Translations under genes and position numbers: made by a program | The notes under the pieces: model-generated | The model's input: only the letters and a program-made list of their open reading frames with translations | Told to the model about the DNA's origin: nothing | Databases searched by the model: none | Source: Melanocharis versteri | Taxonomy: Eukaryota; Chordata; Aves; Passeriformes; Melanocharitidae | DNA: 64,000 nucleotides | Assembly (NCBI GenBank): GCA_013397845.1 | Contig: VZTG01004475.1 | Coordinates: 1,096,506-1,160,505, forward strand | Direction of reading: 5' to 3' | Shown: positions 1-10,870 of the stretch, one piece after another | Layout of the letters: every line of letters starts with the position of its first letter | Position numbering within the stretch: the first letter of the stretch is position 1

Positions 1-1813
1 TTTTTTTTAAACCAGCTTCGTACCTCCTAACTGTGCACTTTTAGATTGGCAGAATTCTGCCTCACTTACTTTGCTGGCCATCCAAGGAATTGATTCTGGG
101 CTGCAATTTGATGCAGGTTTGTAAACTGACTGCAGGTACTTAGTTCTGATCACAGTACAGTACAAAATATTTGACAGATGATTCATTTCTCCTTTTTTTT
201 GCTCTTATTTCCATGAGGCCTTCACCATCCATGTGTAACTACAAACTGGTCAGGATAAGACAAACTCTTTCTTGTCAGAAGAATTATATTTACCCAACTT
301 CTCTGTCATCTATTAGCATTTCTGAGAAAACAGCCTTTTCAGGATACGTTAGTTTGCTTCAGATTGCGTGTGGCGATGCCCATCACTTTATAATTTTATA
401 ATAAATGAAAACAAATGATTGACCATGATGGGTAACTCACTAAGTAGACAGAACAGGTGACATAAGGTGTGATCCTGGTGGTCAGAAGGTCCTTCCCAGT
501 ATTGGCAGTGTTGGAAATAGTAATGGTAACTGGGGAGGAGACTTGAGTACATTGGGAAAGAGAAGCCACAAACCATCAGATTTACAGAGCAGGAATGGCA
601 ACAGCAGGAAGTTGAGAGGGCTAATGGAACTTTTTTTGTTGTTTCCATCGTAATATTTCAGTAAGTTTTTTAGTAGCTTTTCTGCACCAGTTTTCTTTGC
701 AGAGAGTTATGGCCAGGCCTCTGCCAACACTCTCCAGGGATCTCCAGTCCAGCCCGTGTAAGGAACTATTTCCAAGTTTGTAATTATTTTAATAAAATCT
801 CTTAAGAGGGGGCATTGGCTACTGCTGCAATGCAATCCTTTTTGGAGAAACATGTCAGAGAAGGGGCTTGCATTCCAATACTGTTGGGAATCAATAATGA
901 GTAATCAATATGATGGAGGCTAAGGCAGAAAGTTATTCTGAACCCGTAAGTAAATTTATGAGGGGAAAGGCTCACTCTTGTAAATTTTACACGAAAATAA
1001 ATTGCTGTGTTGTATGATTGCCCTGGGGGCTCTCAGCTGGTCAGAGTCACAGCACCATTACAGCCTAAAGAGGTTTTCTGTTTTCCTCTGCAGTGGATAG
1101 TGGGACTAAGGCGAAGGGGGATTGCTGAGAAAGAGAAAGGCAGGGATGCTTGGAGGCTCCTGCATTCCAGCAGGGAACTGTGACTGCTGGACTCTCTTTC
1201 TTATGCCTTTGTCAAAGACAGAGGTTTTTTGCCAAGATAGATTCCTCTAGTCAGAGAACAGTTATATACTGGAGGGTTTTTCGTGGTTTTTTTTTCCAAA
1301 AGGATGTACAAAGACTAAAGAATTCTCTCCCTGACCAATTGTATGACACTTTGGATAAATCTTTATATGCAATAATACTCAAGGACCTAAGTAATACATC
1401 ATATTTGATCTGACCTGGCATAAATCATTTATTCATGATATATCATTCATAACTTGATTCATTGACTCATCTTTAGACAAGACAAGGTCAGTAGAAAAAA
1501 ATGATTAAGCTTTTTGCCTGCGGGAGGAATAGGCTTAAACAACAAATTCATCTTCACATCTGACCTCATGAAACTTGACAGAGAAGATTTTATAAATAGA
1601 AGTAGACTTAAAAAGCCAAGTTTTACTCCCAATTACACTAGTTTAAAGTCACAGTCACTCCACTTACGATAGAGCAAATGGGAAAAGTCTCTGCAAGTCA
1701 GCAGAATCACTCTGGAGTTCGTACCATCGGGGATGAATTTGACTCTGAAAGAGGGCACTTGGACATTTAAAGTTGAAAATCATGTGCCTGAATATTTTAA
1801 TGGATCAAAGATG

Positions 1814-1834
1814 CAGGTACAGGTACAGGTACAG
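1814..1834. repeat. Short tandem repeat, GGTACA unit
   Basis: Three successive copies of the hexamer GGTACA (read as CAGGTACAGGTACAGGTACAG) are directly visible. It is too short to be more than a minor microsatellite. Confidence 0.8.
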
Positions 1835-4230
1835 ACTCTTTACCCAGTCATATCATTATAAATCTGGTAAGATGACATGAAATTTCAGACCAGTCAGAGC
1901 CCCCTGGCAGGCTGAACTACACAGATTCCTTGATTCGCAGTTAATGGTTTTGCCTGTGTTACCATTGGAATTTAATTTCAATGTACTTATTCCTTCCTGA
2001 AGTGTCCTTGAGAGCACCATCTTTAGGACAGGTCACTGTTTTGTTAAATAGCACAAGGTGCAAGACTATTTCATTCCCCAGCAGGGTATCCATGGTCCCA
2101 GCAGCACCTGACACTTGCCAAGCCTTTCCTCATAAAAGAGAAAAAAATCTTCCTCATGTTCTATTGCAGCACTGGCAACATTTGTTGTGAAATAATAATT
2201 ATGAGAGGAAATACTACCCCATTCCAGGTAAGGTAACGCAGATCCTTCAAACTAATTTAAGTTTGTCCATGTGCTTAAGTGTCCTCAGGACACAGCATTA
2301 TTCAAATAAGTGTCTGTGCCTTTATTCTTAAATTAAGCAAACTAAAGCAATTTGTCAAAATTGATCTTGATTCCATTTGGTAGAATTTTCAACTTCTTTG
2401 CATTTCTCAGAGTGATTGAGGGCCTTTATCAACAAGTAAAACTGAAACACATGCAGGGTGCTAATACAGTGAAACCTCTGGAATTCTTCTGTTTGTTTTT
2501 AAGTAACAGAATGGAAATGCTTAATTGTGAAAGTAGCTGAAATCAGCATTTCGTATATCAATGAACCTGGATACATATGCAAGCAAAGGACAATTATACT
2601 TTAGAAAAGAAAAACTTCAAGGTAGCTGGCAGGGGTTTGTTCACAGAGGGGTTTGGTGAGGCTTCACTTTGGTTTTGGCTTTTTAGATTTCCGACTGTTT
2701 TATTACAGAGTAGCCCACCAAATGTTATGATTACAAGTGGAAGCTGAAGGCTCCTTGAGCAGTGTGTTTCCCTTACATATCAATCTAAAAAGCTGTGCTA
2801 AATAACCTAGAGCTGTTTGCACATCTCCAGTGCTCAGCAGCCTTTAAAATGTCTCATTTCTTTGCTCTGTGATTGTGCTTTAGACAATAGCATAAATCAG
2901 AAATATATTAGCTCAAGGCATGTAGTGCTGTTTTCATATATCACAGTTCTTAAAAGGAACACGAGCTGTATTTTCTTATAGGAATAAACATTTTAATCAA
3001 TTTAATAGTTTTAAAGATAGATTCAACCTACCAACTAATATAAATACCACACACACACACAAAAATACTGTGTTTCTGTTCCATTTAAATTCTTCTGCCC
3101 TGCCAATCATGATTACCTCTACACATAATGACCCTAAAGGGAGAGGAGGGCAGTGGCTCCCAGTACTAACACGATCATTTAGCAATTCCTTGAGTGTGGG
3201 ATAAGAAGGCAACACACTGATTTTGCTACAGCAGGAATTAGCCAGCAGGACTCACTCCTGAAGAGAAAGCAGTTTCTCTGAAGCTTTGAGCCTTAGCTTT
3301 GAGTGCTGTATGTCCTCCTACATGATTGCCCCTTTGTATAGATCCTAAACTTATCCTGAGTTCTGCTCTGTTTTAAGCAAGAGAGACAAATAATTTGCTC
3401 AAAGTTAGGCTGTTTGTTTCTCTGTGTGGTAACTCATTATGCATAGATTTCTCTTCTGGTGTCATGGAAATTCCTGCAGAAGATTCCTGATTGGTTCCAA
3501 GGACATTGTAGCTTGACACTGTTCTAGTGACACCTTCCCTTATTTCTTTTCTCTTTCTCCTTCTCCCCCATACAAATGAGGTGTTACACTGATATTATTA
3601 TCCAGCTTGAATGAAATTCCTGATAAAACTCCATTGGGTTTGCCTGAATAAAATATTTTTTGTAATATTGTCTAGTTAAACTTTACTATTATCTCATGAT
3701 TACTTTCTCCAGGCTAAAGCCTTTCCTTGGGGTATTCTTTTTGTCAGTACCTGGGAATGTCTTGGTGAACCAAGGCTGTACTACCTTAGCAAACCTGTGT
3801 CTGCATTCCAGTTCACTCACAGTTTATCCATGGCAGAATATTCCTATTGTGCTCTCTTTCTTCCTGATAAAAGCATTTCGTTGGCTAACTCAAATTAGTT
3901 AATTTGTGCTTTATTTTACTACACTGGAATCATAGACCAAAGCCCTGTTTGCTTAGAATTGAAGACACTATGCTTCCTAAAAAATAACCTTTTAGCTTGA
4001 CATATTTTCTTACTTGGACGCACTTAGCTATATATTTACTTTATCTTTATATTAAAAAAAAGTATATATTTCAAATTGAGCAAATGCCTGTGCTGATAAC
4101 CTCAGCCCAGAGATGCATGATGGTTCCAATTCAGGTCTTTTCTATTGTATTTGACACATAGAGGAAATCAGTTTTACAGGTCAATATTAAATTTATATAA
4201 ACCCAGCACCAAGCACATGCATTAATCGGG

Positions 4231-4260
4231 TTTTTTTTTAAAAAAAAAAGAAAGAAAGAA
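4231..4260. repeat. Oligo-T/oligo-A palindromic tract with GAAA repeats
   Basis: Nine T are followed at once by ten A, giving a perfect T9A9 self-complementary tract, then GAAA units. This is a simple low-complexity sequence. It is not next to any recognisable retroposon body, so I do not call it a retroposon tail. Confidence 0.75.
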
Positions 4261-5386
4261 ATTGTTATTGACTCCCTCTTTCATATTGCATCTTTTGAAT
4301 GAGTAGAACCATGCTATAAAGATAGGAATATATCAATCACTGTGTCTGGCTGTATTTCCCAATTGCTGTTAAGAACAAAAACTATTAATACTAAAACATG
4401 GTGCTCAACGAATAAGGTCAAATTCATTCTGCAGCTATAGTGACAATATAATTAATGAGAGATCTGTATATAGCAAGAAAGGAGAATATTGACCCATTAA
4501 TACACATTTAAAATCAAAGACAATTTATCTCCTGGCAATTCTAGCACGTGTTGAATGTTACATGATTTTTTTTCCCTCTAAATGAAGGACAGAAAAGCCA
4601 TTTAAAAACTAAAAGTGGTTGAATCTATCAAGGATACTTGAAAGTCTGAAACTTGTCCAGCATCGTATGTCAAAGCAGAACAGGAAGAGCACAGAGGGAT
4701 AATACCTGGAGCAGCTGGAAGGCTCCAAAGGTCTGCTCAGAATTCCAGCTTGGGTAAGTGCTTTATCCTATGCAGTGAGTATTATTATTATTCTGTTGTA
4801 CGTACGGGGAAATGAAGCATAAATGTAACGCCCAGAGCTGTTCATGAGAATTCAGATAAAAACCCCTCCAAGATCTACAGTGCACTGTTGAATTCAGTAG
4901 AAAACTGCTTTTCTGCACGAGCCAGGGTGGCCTGTGGAACGTAAAGAAACCCTTTAAACCAGCAGGAATGTGCCTCAAAGGCAGAGCCCCCAGGAGGGCA
5001 GGAGCACCCCCAGGTAACCATGGAGTTACTGTGGGACTTCACAGAGCCTGAGCAAAGGAACAAAAAAAAGTGTTCCCAAAACGATCCTATTCCACTGGGG
5101 CAATGCTCTCAATTTTTGTTGGTGTGGTTCTTCCATAGGGAAAATAATTGCATTTTTGCTGAGTTGAGGTTCCTCTGCCATGCTTGCCGTGGTTGTAATT
5201 CTGTACCTCTTTCCTGGAGATGAAAATATTAACTCTTGCAATTGGTTTACTTTATTGCATGGCATAAATATTTGGGTTTTACGCATTTTGTCCTAGTTGA
5301 CTACATGTTTTGACAAAGTCTGTGAGAGATTTAGCTACAAGTGGAAAGGAAATCCTTTTCTGTACAATTTATGAACTTCCTTCATT

Positions 5387-5461
5387 AATCATAGAATCCA
5401 GTCATTTCACATCCAGTCATTTCTTGAGCACATCCAGGGGTGGTGACTCCACCACCTCCCC
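5387..5461 (-). mobile_element. CR1 LINE fragment, internally deleted
   Basis: The segment opens with 'aatcatagaatcca', the usual reverse complement of the CR1 3' end (ATTCTATGATT repeats). It then jumps to 'gagcacatccaggggtggtgactccaccacctccc', which is the more internal CR1 3' region in the same reverse orientation. The roughly 80-100 bp that normally lie between are missing, so this copy is either internally deleted or heavily decayed. CR1 is the dominant LINE of birds and is nearly always 5'-truncated. No reverse transcriptase coding remains. Confidence 0.7.
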
Positions 5462-7697
5462 GTATTATGAAGGTATCATATTTTTCAACTTTTCCCCCAA
5501 AAGTTAATAGATGCATATCCATGATATTGCTGTGCCAAATAAAATAGAGCAAAGTCTCCTGTGCTTGCCTCAGAGTTTTATCGTGTTGTTCCTCTGTTTT
5601 AAGTTCAATAACACTGACAAAACTTCTGTCTCTGTTTTTAAGAGTTGTTCTGTACAATCTCTAACTCGAATATATAACTAAAAAATCTTTCATGTTGCAC
5701 CAGGAAAAGAATATCACTAAAGAATAACTAAAATACTTGCATTCTGCTAAAGCTGTATTGCCACTGTTAGGGGAAGAATGTTTGTAATTTTTTGATATTA
5801 TTTATTGAAATTATTTACGAAAAATATCAGTGTTTTTTATTGTAAAGACATCAATCCTAAAGGTCTCTAAATTCAGCGTTTTCAAGAACTCTTCAGTCAC
5901 CTGTATGGGATCCAGCTGATAACAAATAAGGCATTTTTGTATTTCTTAATCCATGCTGTTAGTATATGCAGGTAAGAATGTTTTGCAATCCATAATCACA
6001 ATATAAGGAGAATCACTGGCAGTTTTTTGTGGCCTCAGATAAAATGAAAGGGTAAATTAATAGTTTTAATTAAGTTCTCCATCATTTTGGATAAGTAATC
6101 AAAAGTCCTCTCTGTGCTTAATTTCATATTGAAATTTCTTTGTCACATAAAATATTTTCTGACCTCGCAAGAATTGAGGTTTGAATTAATGTCAGTGGGA
6201 AATAAAACATCAGCTGACTTGAGATCAGTTAAGTCATCCAAATTCCAGGGAAGAACTGGCCATTGATGTTCTAATTGTAGTTGCTTCCCATGACAAATAT
6301 GTATATATAGTTCATGTAAAATTTTTAAGTTCTCCGTATCTTTTTTCCTATGAAAGGCATTAAAGTGTACAAATGCAAGTTGTTGCTTGTTTATTTTTCG
6401 GGGCTTTTAATATGATATTAATTTAATATTAAATTTAATGTAATATTAAAAATTAGCGACCAGTTTCTCTACTAGGTACCAGAGAAGCCAGAACATAAAG
6501 GTGAGAGAGGGAATAAAAGAAAATAACTTTATTTAGTTTGGGTTTTTTGGTGTTGTTTCTGATTATTTTCATGAATCGTGTCTAATTTAGCCAGCATAGC
6601 ATGCTCTCTGGGTTGATCATTACAGAAAAATAGATAAGTACTGCAAAAGTTACATATTTATATATAAAGTATGATTTGTTTTATGGAAAATCTATCATCT
6701 GCTACAACTCTGTCTGAAATGAACCAAGATGTATAATGTGCTGTATGCAGTCTCTCTTCTTAAAGCAGGTATAAATTCAAAGTTAAATTGCCATAGTTTT
6801 GTCTGTGTTTGATTTTGCTTTTTTAATTTTGACCAGCCTGCAATTAATAGCAAAATGCAAAGAAAATGTGAATTCCTATTAAACAAAACCCAGCGCTGTT
6901 TCCAGGTTTGGCGCAGTCAGTGTAGTGATGATGAAACATATTTGCCATGTACCCTTAGAAATTATCACTCCTTGGTTTACATCTTTCTGCTGCAACAGTG
7001 GCCTTGAAATGGATTCATTTCGTTGCCATGCATTAAATTTATTTTTAGCGAGTTTATTATATAGTGCTGACATTTCTGTTGTAGGCAAAATACTTGTGTG
7101 ACATTTTAAAGCCACATTTTTTTCCAAACTGAATAATGACCTATAGGATCTGCACAAATATTCCAGATCCTTTAAATATTTGTGTTATTTCTAGGAAGAA
7201 GCAAAGTTGAAAGCTTTCAAAACATAGCTTCAGTCTGGATTTCTCCTCCAAAAGTCTGGCTGAATTAAATATTAAGTAGTCTTTGCCCAGTACATTGGGA
7301 AGAAAAGGTGAATTCTATATATAAAGCTGTTAGAAAGATCTGCTTAGTGCCACAGCCTGGTTAGATGGCTGGTGCCAGGGTGGTGCAGGCAAAAGCACCT
7401 TGTTATACCTCTCTCTAGGCATAATTTGTGGAAAAAATGAGAATTTAAAGTCTGCAAAGTAAATAGAAATCAAGAATTTAAATTCTTTGTCTGGCTGTGA
7501 AGGTTCCTGGCTAAACAAACAGAAGAACTCAGTTTTCTAAAGGGGTCAAGATAATCTCAGATTAAAAATTTTATTTAGTTGCATGCATGGATACATGATC
7601 TTATGTCATACGAGGGAAGATGGGTAAAGCAATATCTGTGTGAGAAACTAAGTCCAGTAATTAGCTTTCTTTCCATTTGGCAACAAATAGCTGTGCA
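5462..7697. other. Unique AT-rich DNA, no gene recognised
   Basis: No gene, RNA gene or interspersed repeat is recognisable. An AT-only stem-loop (10-bp arms, 9-base loop) lies at 6422-6450. A CAG-GTAAGA sequence near 5968-5977 joins an acceptor-like and a donor-like motif, but nothing else supports splicing there. Confidence 0.55.
6422..6450. repeat. AT-rich inverted repeat
   Basis: Arms TTTAATATTA and TAATATTAAA pair over 10 bp around a nine-base loop. The surrounding 40 bases are almost all A and T. It could extrude as a cruciform, but such structures are common by chance in AT-rich DNA. Confidence 0.6.
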
Positions 7698-7756
7698 GTA
7701 ATATCAGAAGAACATTACTGAAACTAATTTTCAGTAATGTGACTCCTTGATATTAC
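7698..7756. other. miRNA-like or MITE-like foldback hairpin
   Basis: The outer arms GTAATATCA (7698-7706) and TGATATTAC (7748-7756) are perfectly complementary over 9 bp. The inner arms ACATTACTGAAA (7712-7723) and TTTCAGTAATGT (7729-7740) are perfectly complementary over 12 bp around a five-base loop. The 5 by 7 base segment between them can form about three more pairs with mismatches and a bulge. The total is about 24 pairs in a 59-base foldback, the size and shape of a small pre-miRNA stem. It could equally be a short palindromic MITE remnant. I recognise no known miRNA seed in it. The structure is directly visible; any function is inference. Confidence 0.5.
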
Positions 7757-8375
7757 AAATGCATGAAACCCATTAAATAAAGTTAATTGAATTTTAAAAG
7801 GCCACTTACAGCTCACACATCAGGTAGTTTTCTGTACCACATCATCAGAAATATTTCTTTGTGAGCGAAAAGCAGAACAAAAACAGGGCAACAAAACCAA
7901 AACAACTCCCCCTCTGCCCTAGACTGAATATATTTTACTCCCAAATATCCTGCTCTCGATGTGCTGGCACTTCTTATTGGAGAAGTCTGACCCCAGTTAC
8001 TCAATGAAGTGGCATTTCATAAAAGTGTAGGAGAAAAGGATTCCCATGTCAAAAAAGCAGATCTGAAGAAAAAAAAAAAAAATCTCACCGCCTGTGTAGT
8101 GGCAAGAAGAAATTAGAGAGGGATGGAAAAGAACCTGATGAGAGAAAGTCAAACTATAACCTCATTCAGCAGATAGGTGTGAAGACAGTCGATATTGTAC
8201 ACTAGAACAGGTGGCTAGGGAGGATTAGGAGCAGCCTTGGAGTTGCTGTTCTACAGAGGGGAAGCACTTAGCAGATATTTGTGCAGAGCTGGGATTTACA
8301 GAAGAGCCGCCCGTTTGCACAGCGCAAATGAACATTGCAAAGCTGGTCTGAGCTGCTGCTCACCTGGCTAATGGG
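7757..8375. other. Unique DNA, no gene recognised
   Basis: Nothing recognisable apart from a run of fifteen or so A near 8069-8083. Open frames are short and resemble no known protein. Confidence 0.55.
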
Positions 8376-8490
8376 AGAATCACAGAGCCATCAAATCCTC
8401 TGACTTGGAAGGGATGCACAAGGATCATAAAATTCCAACTCCTGGCCAGTGGACAACCCCAAGAACCCCCCAGTCTGCCCTCGTGAGAAG
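8376..8490 (-). mobile_element. CR1 LINE 3' fragment
   Basis: Reverse-oriented CR1 tail. 'gaatcacagagccatcaaat' stands where CR1 tails have a repeated 'tcacagaatca'. It is followed by 'cttggaagggatgcacaagg', 'atcataaaattccaactcctggcc' and 'ggacaaccccaagaa' in the usual order. This layout matches CR1 subfamilies frequent in songbirds. The copy is diverged and truncated, with no coding capacity. The distal border is uncertain because similarity fades after about 8480. Confidence 0.8.
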
Positions 8491-10790
8491 AAGGGAAACC
8501 TTTCCTGTGCCCTAGGGAAAGGCCAGCTCATCACTGGTGCCATTATTGTCAATTCTTCCCCGAGACCTTGGCTCAGCTGTCAGTCGTGCCAGTGCCCTTG
8601 GACTTCAGGAGCTGGGTCAGCATTGTCTCAAACTCACATAACCACAGCTTAACCCCAAAAGCTGCTTTTCAAAGGAAATCCTTTGGGAGCCGCAAACCAG
8701 TTAAAAATGCAATCACTCTTGGGCTGCAAAGGAGATGAGAAAAATTAATAATCAAAGTTGCATAATGAGCAGAATGGCAGCTTACTTATGGAGGGTGCAT
8801 TTTCATCTCCAGCAAGTGAGGAAGAAATGACTTCTGAGAATACAAATGAGGAAAATAAAATACCTCAAGATCTTCGGGAGGAAATTTTGACTTATCAGAT
8901 AATGAGCTCGCTTTTAGTGATGAGAATGATAATGATTCCATTACTAATACTGATAACAATAACAATGGCTGCACGTAAGCTTAGCAACATCAAATGGTTT
9001 GCATCTGGTGAAAGAAGAAATTGTTAATATAAAAATAAGAAAGACATGAAAATATACATTTTTTTAAAAGCAGCGTAGACACAAAGCCTAACAGTAATAA
9101 TAAATTATATGAAAAAAGAGATAAAATTTGTTGTTGTTATTATTATTTGCAGAAACTAGAATAAAATTGACAGGTTTGGGAAACTTGAATTCAAGCCCAT
9201 CCGACTACCATCCTCAAGACTGGGTGCCGTGATAAATTGTCAGATAGCCAGAAAGATTAGTAGATGTGCCAGGTTTCGATAGCCTCATCGCTTGTCTGGA
9301 GGGGGAAAAGAAAACAAACAAACTAAAAGCCCCAAACGCAGACTAAAGACAGTTTCCTGAGTTTTCTAGAGCTGAGAACTTTCTGCTTCTTGAAGATGGT
9401 GCAATGACAGTTATTGCAGCCCAGTTAGACTGAAACGTGACCTACTTTCCCTTAATAGCAACAGAGCCTTCTGGTAGGCATCAATAGGTATTGGAATGGA
9501 ACCAAAAGTATCAAGAAGATTGATAATGACTGAAGTAATTGGGTTAGTTGATTATCAAATATACACCTTAAACTGTCTCATAAATCACAAACTGCCAGAT
9601 TGAGCCTCAAGGGAAGGTTCTACAGAGTCAACATGGGAAGTTATGTTGATACAGAGAATATTATCATCTGCTGACATTTACCTTCCATCCCTTTATCTAA
9701 AATCATGCCTCTATTAATTCATAATCTATGATAAGTAAAATATACATCAGAGGAATACACTAGGTAATAAACCCTGCATTGTAATTTCCAGCCAAGGTAG
9801 TCAAAGCTACAGTTTTAATGAAGTTCCACTTCCCACTTGGAACTCTGCAGGGAGGGAATCAGTGATTCCAGTGGCCTTTAATGAAAGTACTTCCTCTGCT
9901 GATCAGAGAACCCCACCTCATACCTTGCTTGTAGTTTCTCACCAGTAGCATTCAGAGAAGAGATGAATTGAGTTAAATATGGGCTAAAAAGAGTGTTAAT
10001 TCCCTGGAATCTTCAGCTGCTGCCCTCTGTCACCATGGCTGCAGGAATGCCTTGTCCATTATGTGAGCACTGTGCTACTTATTGAGGGAATTTGGTCCTG
10101 AGTGAGCAGCTTCGAGGCAAGTAAGGGCTGGCTGGTGAAATAACACAAGTATAGGACCATTTTTTAAAATGAAAAAAGCCCAGCCAAACCACAAACCAGG
10201 TCAGTTTTTTTTCTAATCTTTCTCCTCATTAGTTCATCTTTGCAGACTGAAAGCAAATTTAACAAAAGAGACCAAGTCATGGCAGAAAAGTGGTATTTTC
10301 TCTGCACTGAGTGTTTTCAGCTGCTCTCAAGACATGCTTTGTGTCAATTGTACTTAATATTATACAGCTGTTCTAAGTGGTAGACTATTAAAAAACCCTC
10401 TGATTTCTCTTTGTTGTAGTTCCAAGATTTCCTGTCCTGAAGGAAATTGGTTTGGATACAAATGTGGAAAAAGTAGTCCAACAGTTCAAAGGAATTTTTT
10501 CCAGAAAAGTTAGTCAGACTTTTGCAGTAGAACTTCCTGTGAGTGGGAATAAAATTCTTCCTTCTTTTAGTTAAAATATTGGATGTTGTCAGCCAGTGGG
10601 TGGAGGTTAGTTGTTACAGTAAGCCTGGCTCAAAGTGATAGCTAAGTCTCATCCAAGCCTTTCCTTACATCTCAGCATCAAGACACTCTCTCATTACATC
10701 TCTGCACTTGGGGTTTTTTTGGGGGATGGGTTGGCCTTGAGCTGTGGCCAGTCAAACACCCAGCCCTCCCCCTCCTCACCAGGATGGGGT
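8491..10790. other. Unique DNA with a speculative exon-like pair
   Basis: No established gene is recognisable. An acidic, Asn/Asp/Glu-rich open segment ends at a GTAAGC at 8975. An open segment of about 50 codons starts after a pyrimidine-rich acceptor-like sequence ending at 10419. Both are discussed under findings and are not called as a gene. The acidic stretch is partly explained by an imperfect GATAAT/AACAAT-like repeat. Confidence 0.5.
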
Positions 10791-10870
10791 GGAATCACAG
10801 AAACACGGAATATCCTGAGCTGGAAGGGACCCACAAGGAAGCTGTGCACCCCAGTGAGGTCTCCCCTCAT
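10791..10870 (-). mobile_element. CR1 LINE 3' fragment (mosaic)
   Basis: The segment 'ggaatcacagaaacacggaatatcctgagctggaagggacccacaagg' is the reverse complement of a typical passerine CR1 tail. After it, the expected 'atcatcgagtccaactcctgg' is absent, and 'tgcaccccagtgaggtctcccct' follows instead. The copy is therefore internally rearranged or very diverged. It is about 2.4 kb from the copy at 8376 and in the same orientation. Confidence 0.75.

Larger units (their letters stand above)
1..5386. other. Unique AT-rich DNA, no gene recognised
   Basis: I see no recognisable gene here. All open frames are short (under 95 codons) and resemble no protein I know. Minor structures are a triple GGTACA-type repeat near 1814-1834, a short CA run near 3047-3061, and a T9/A10 palindromic tract followed by GAAA repeats near 4231-4260. 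A 58-base segment at 2170-2227 is bracketed by splice-like signals and is discussed under findings. Confidence 0.6.
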
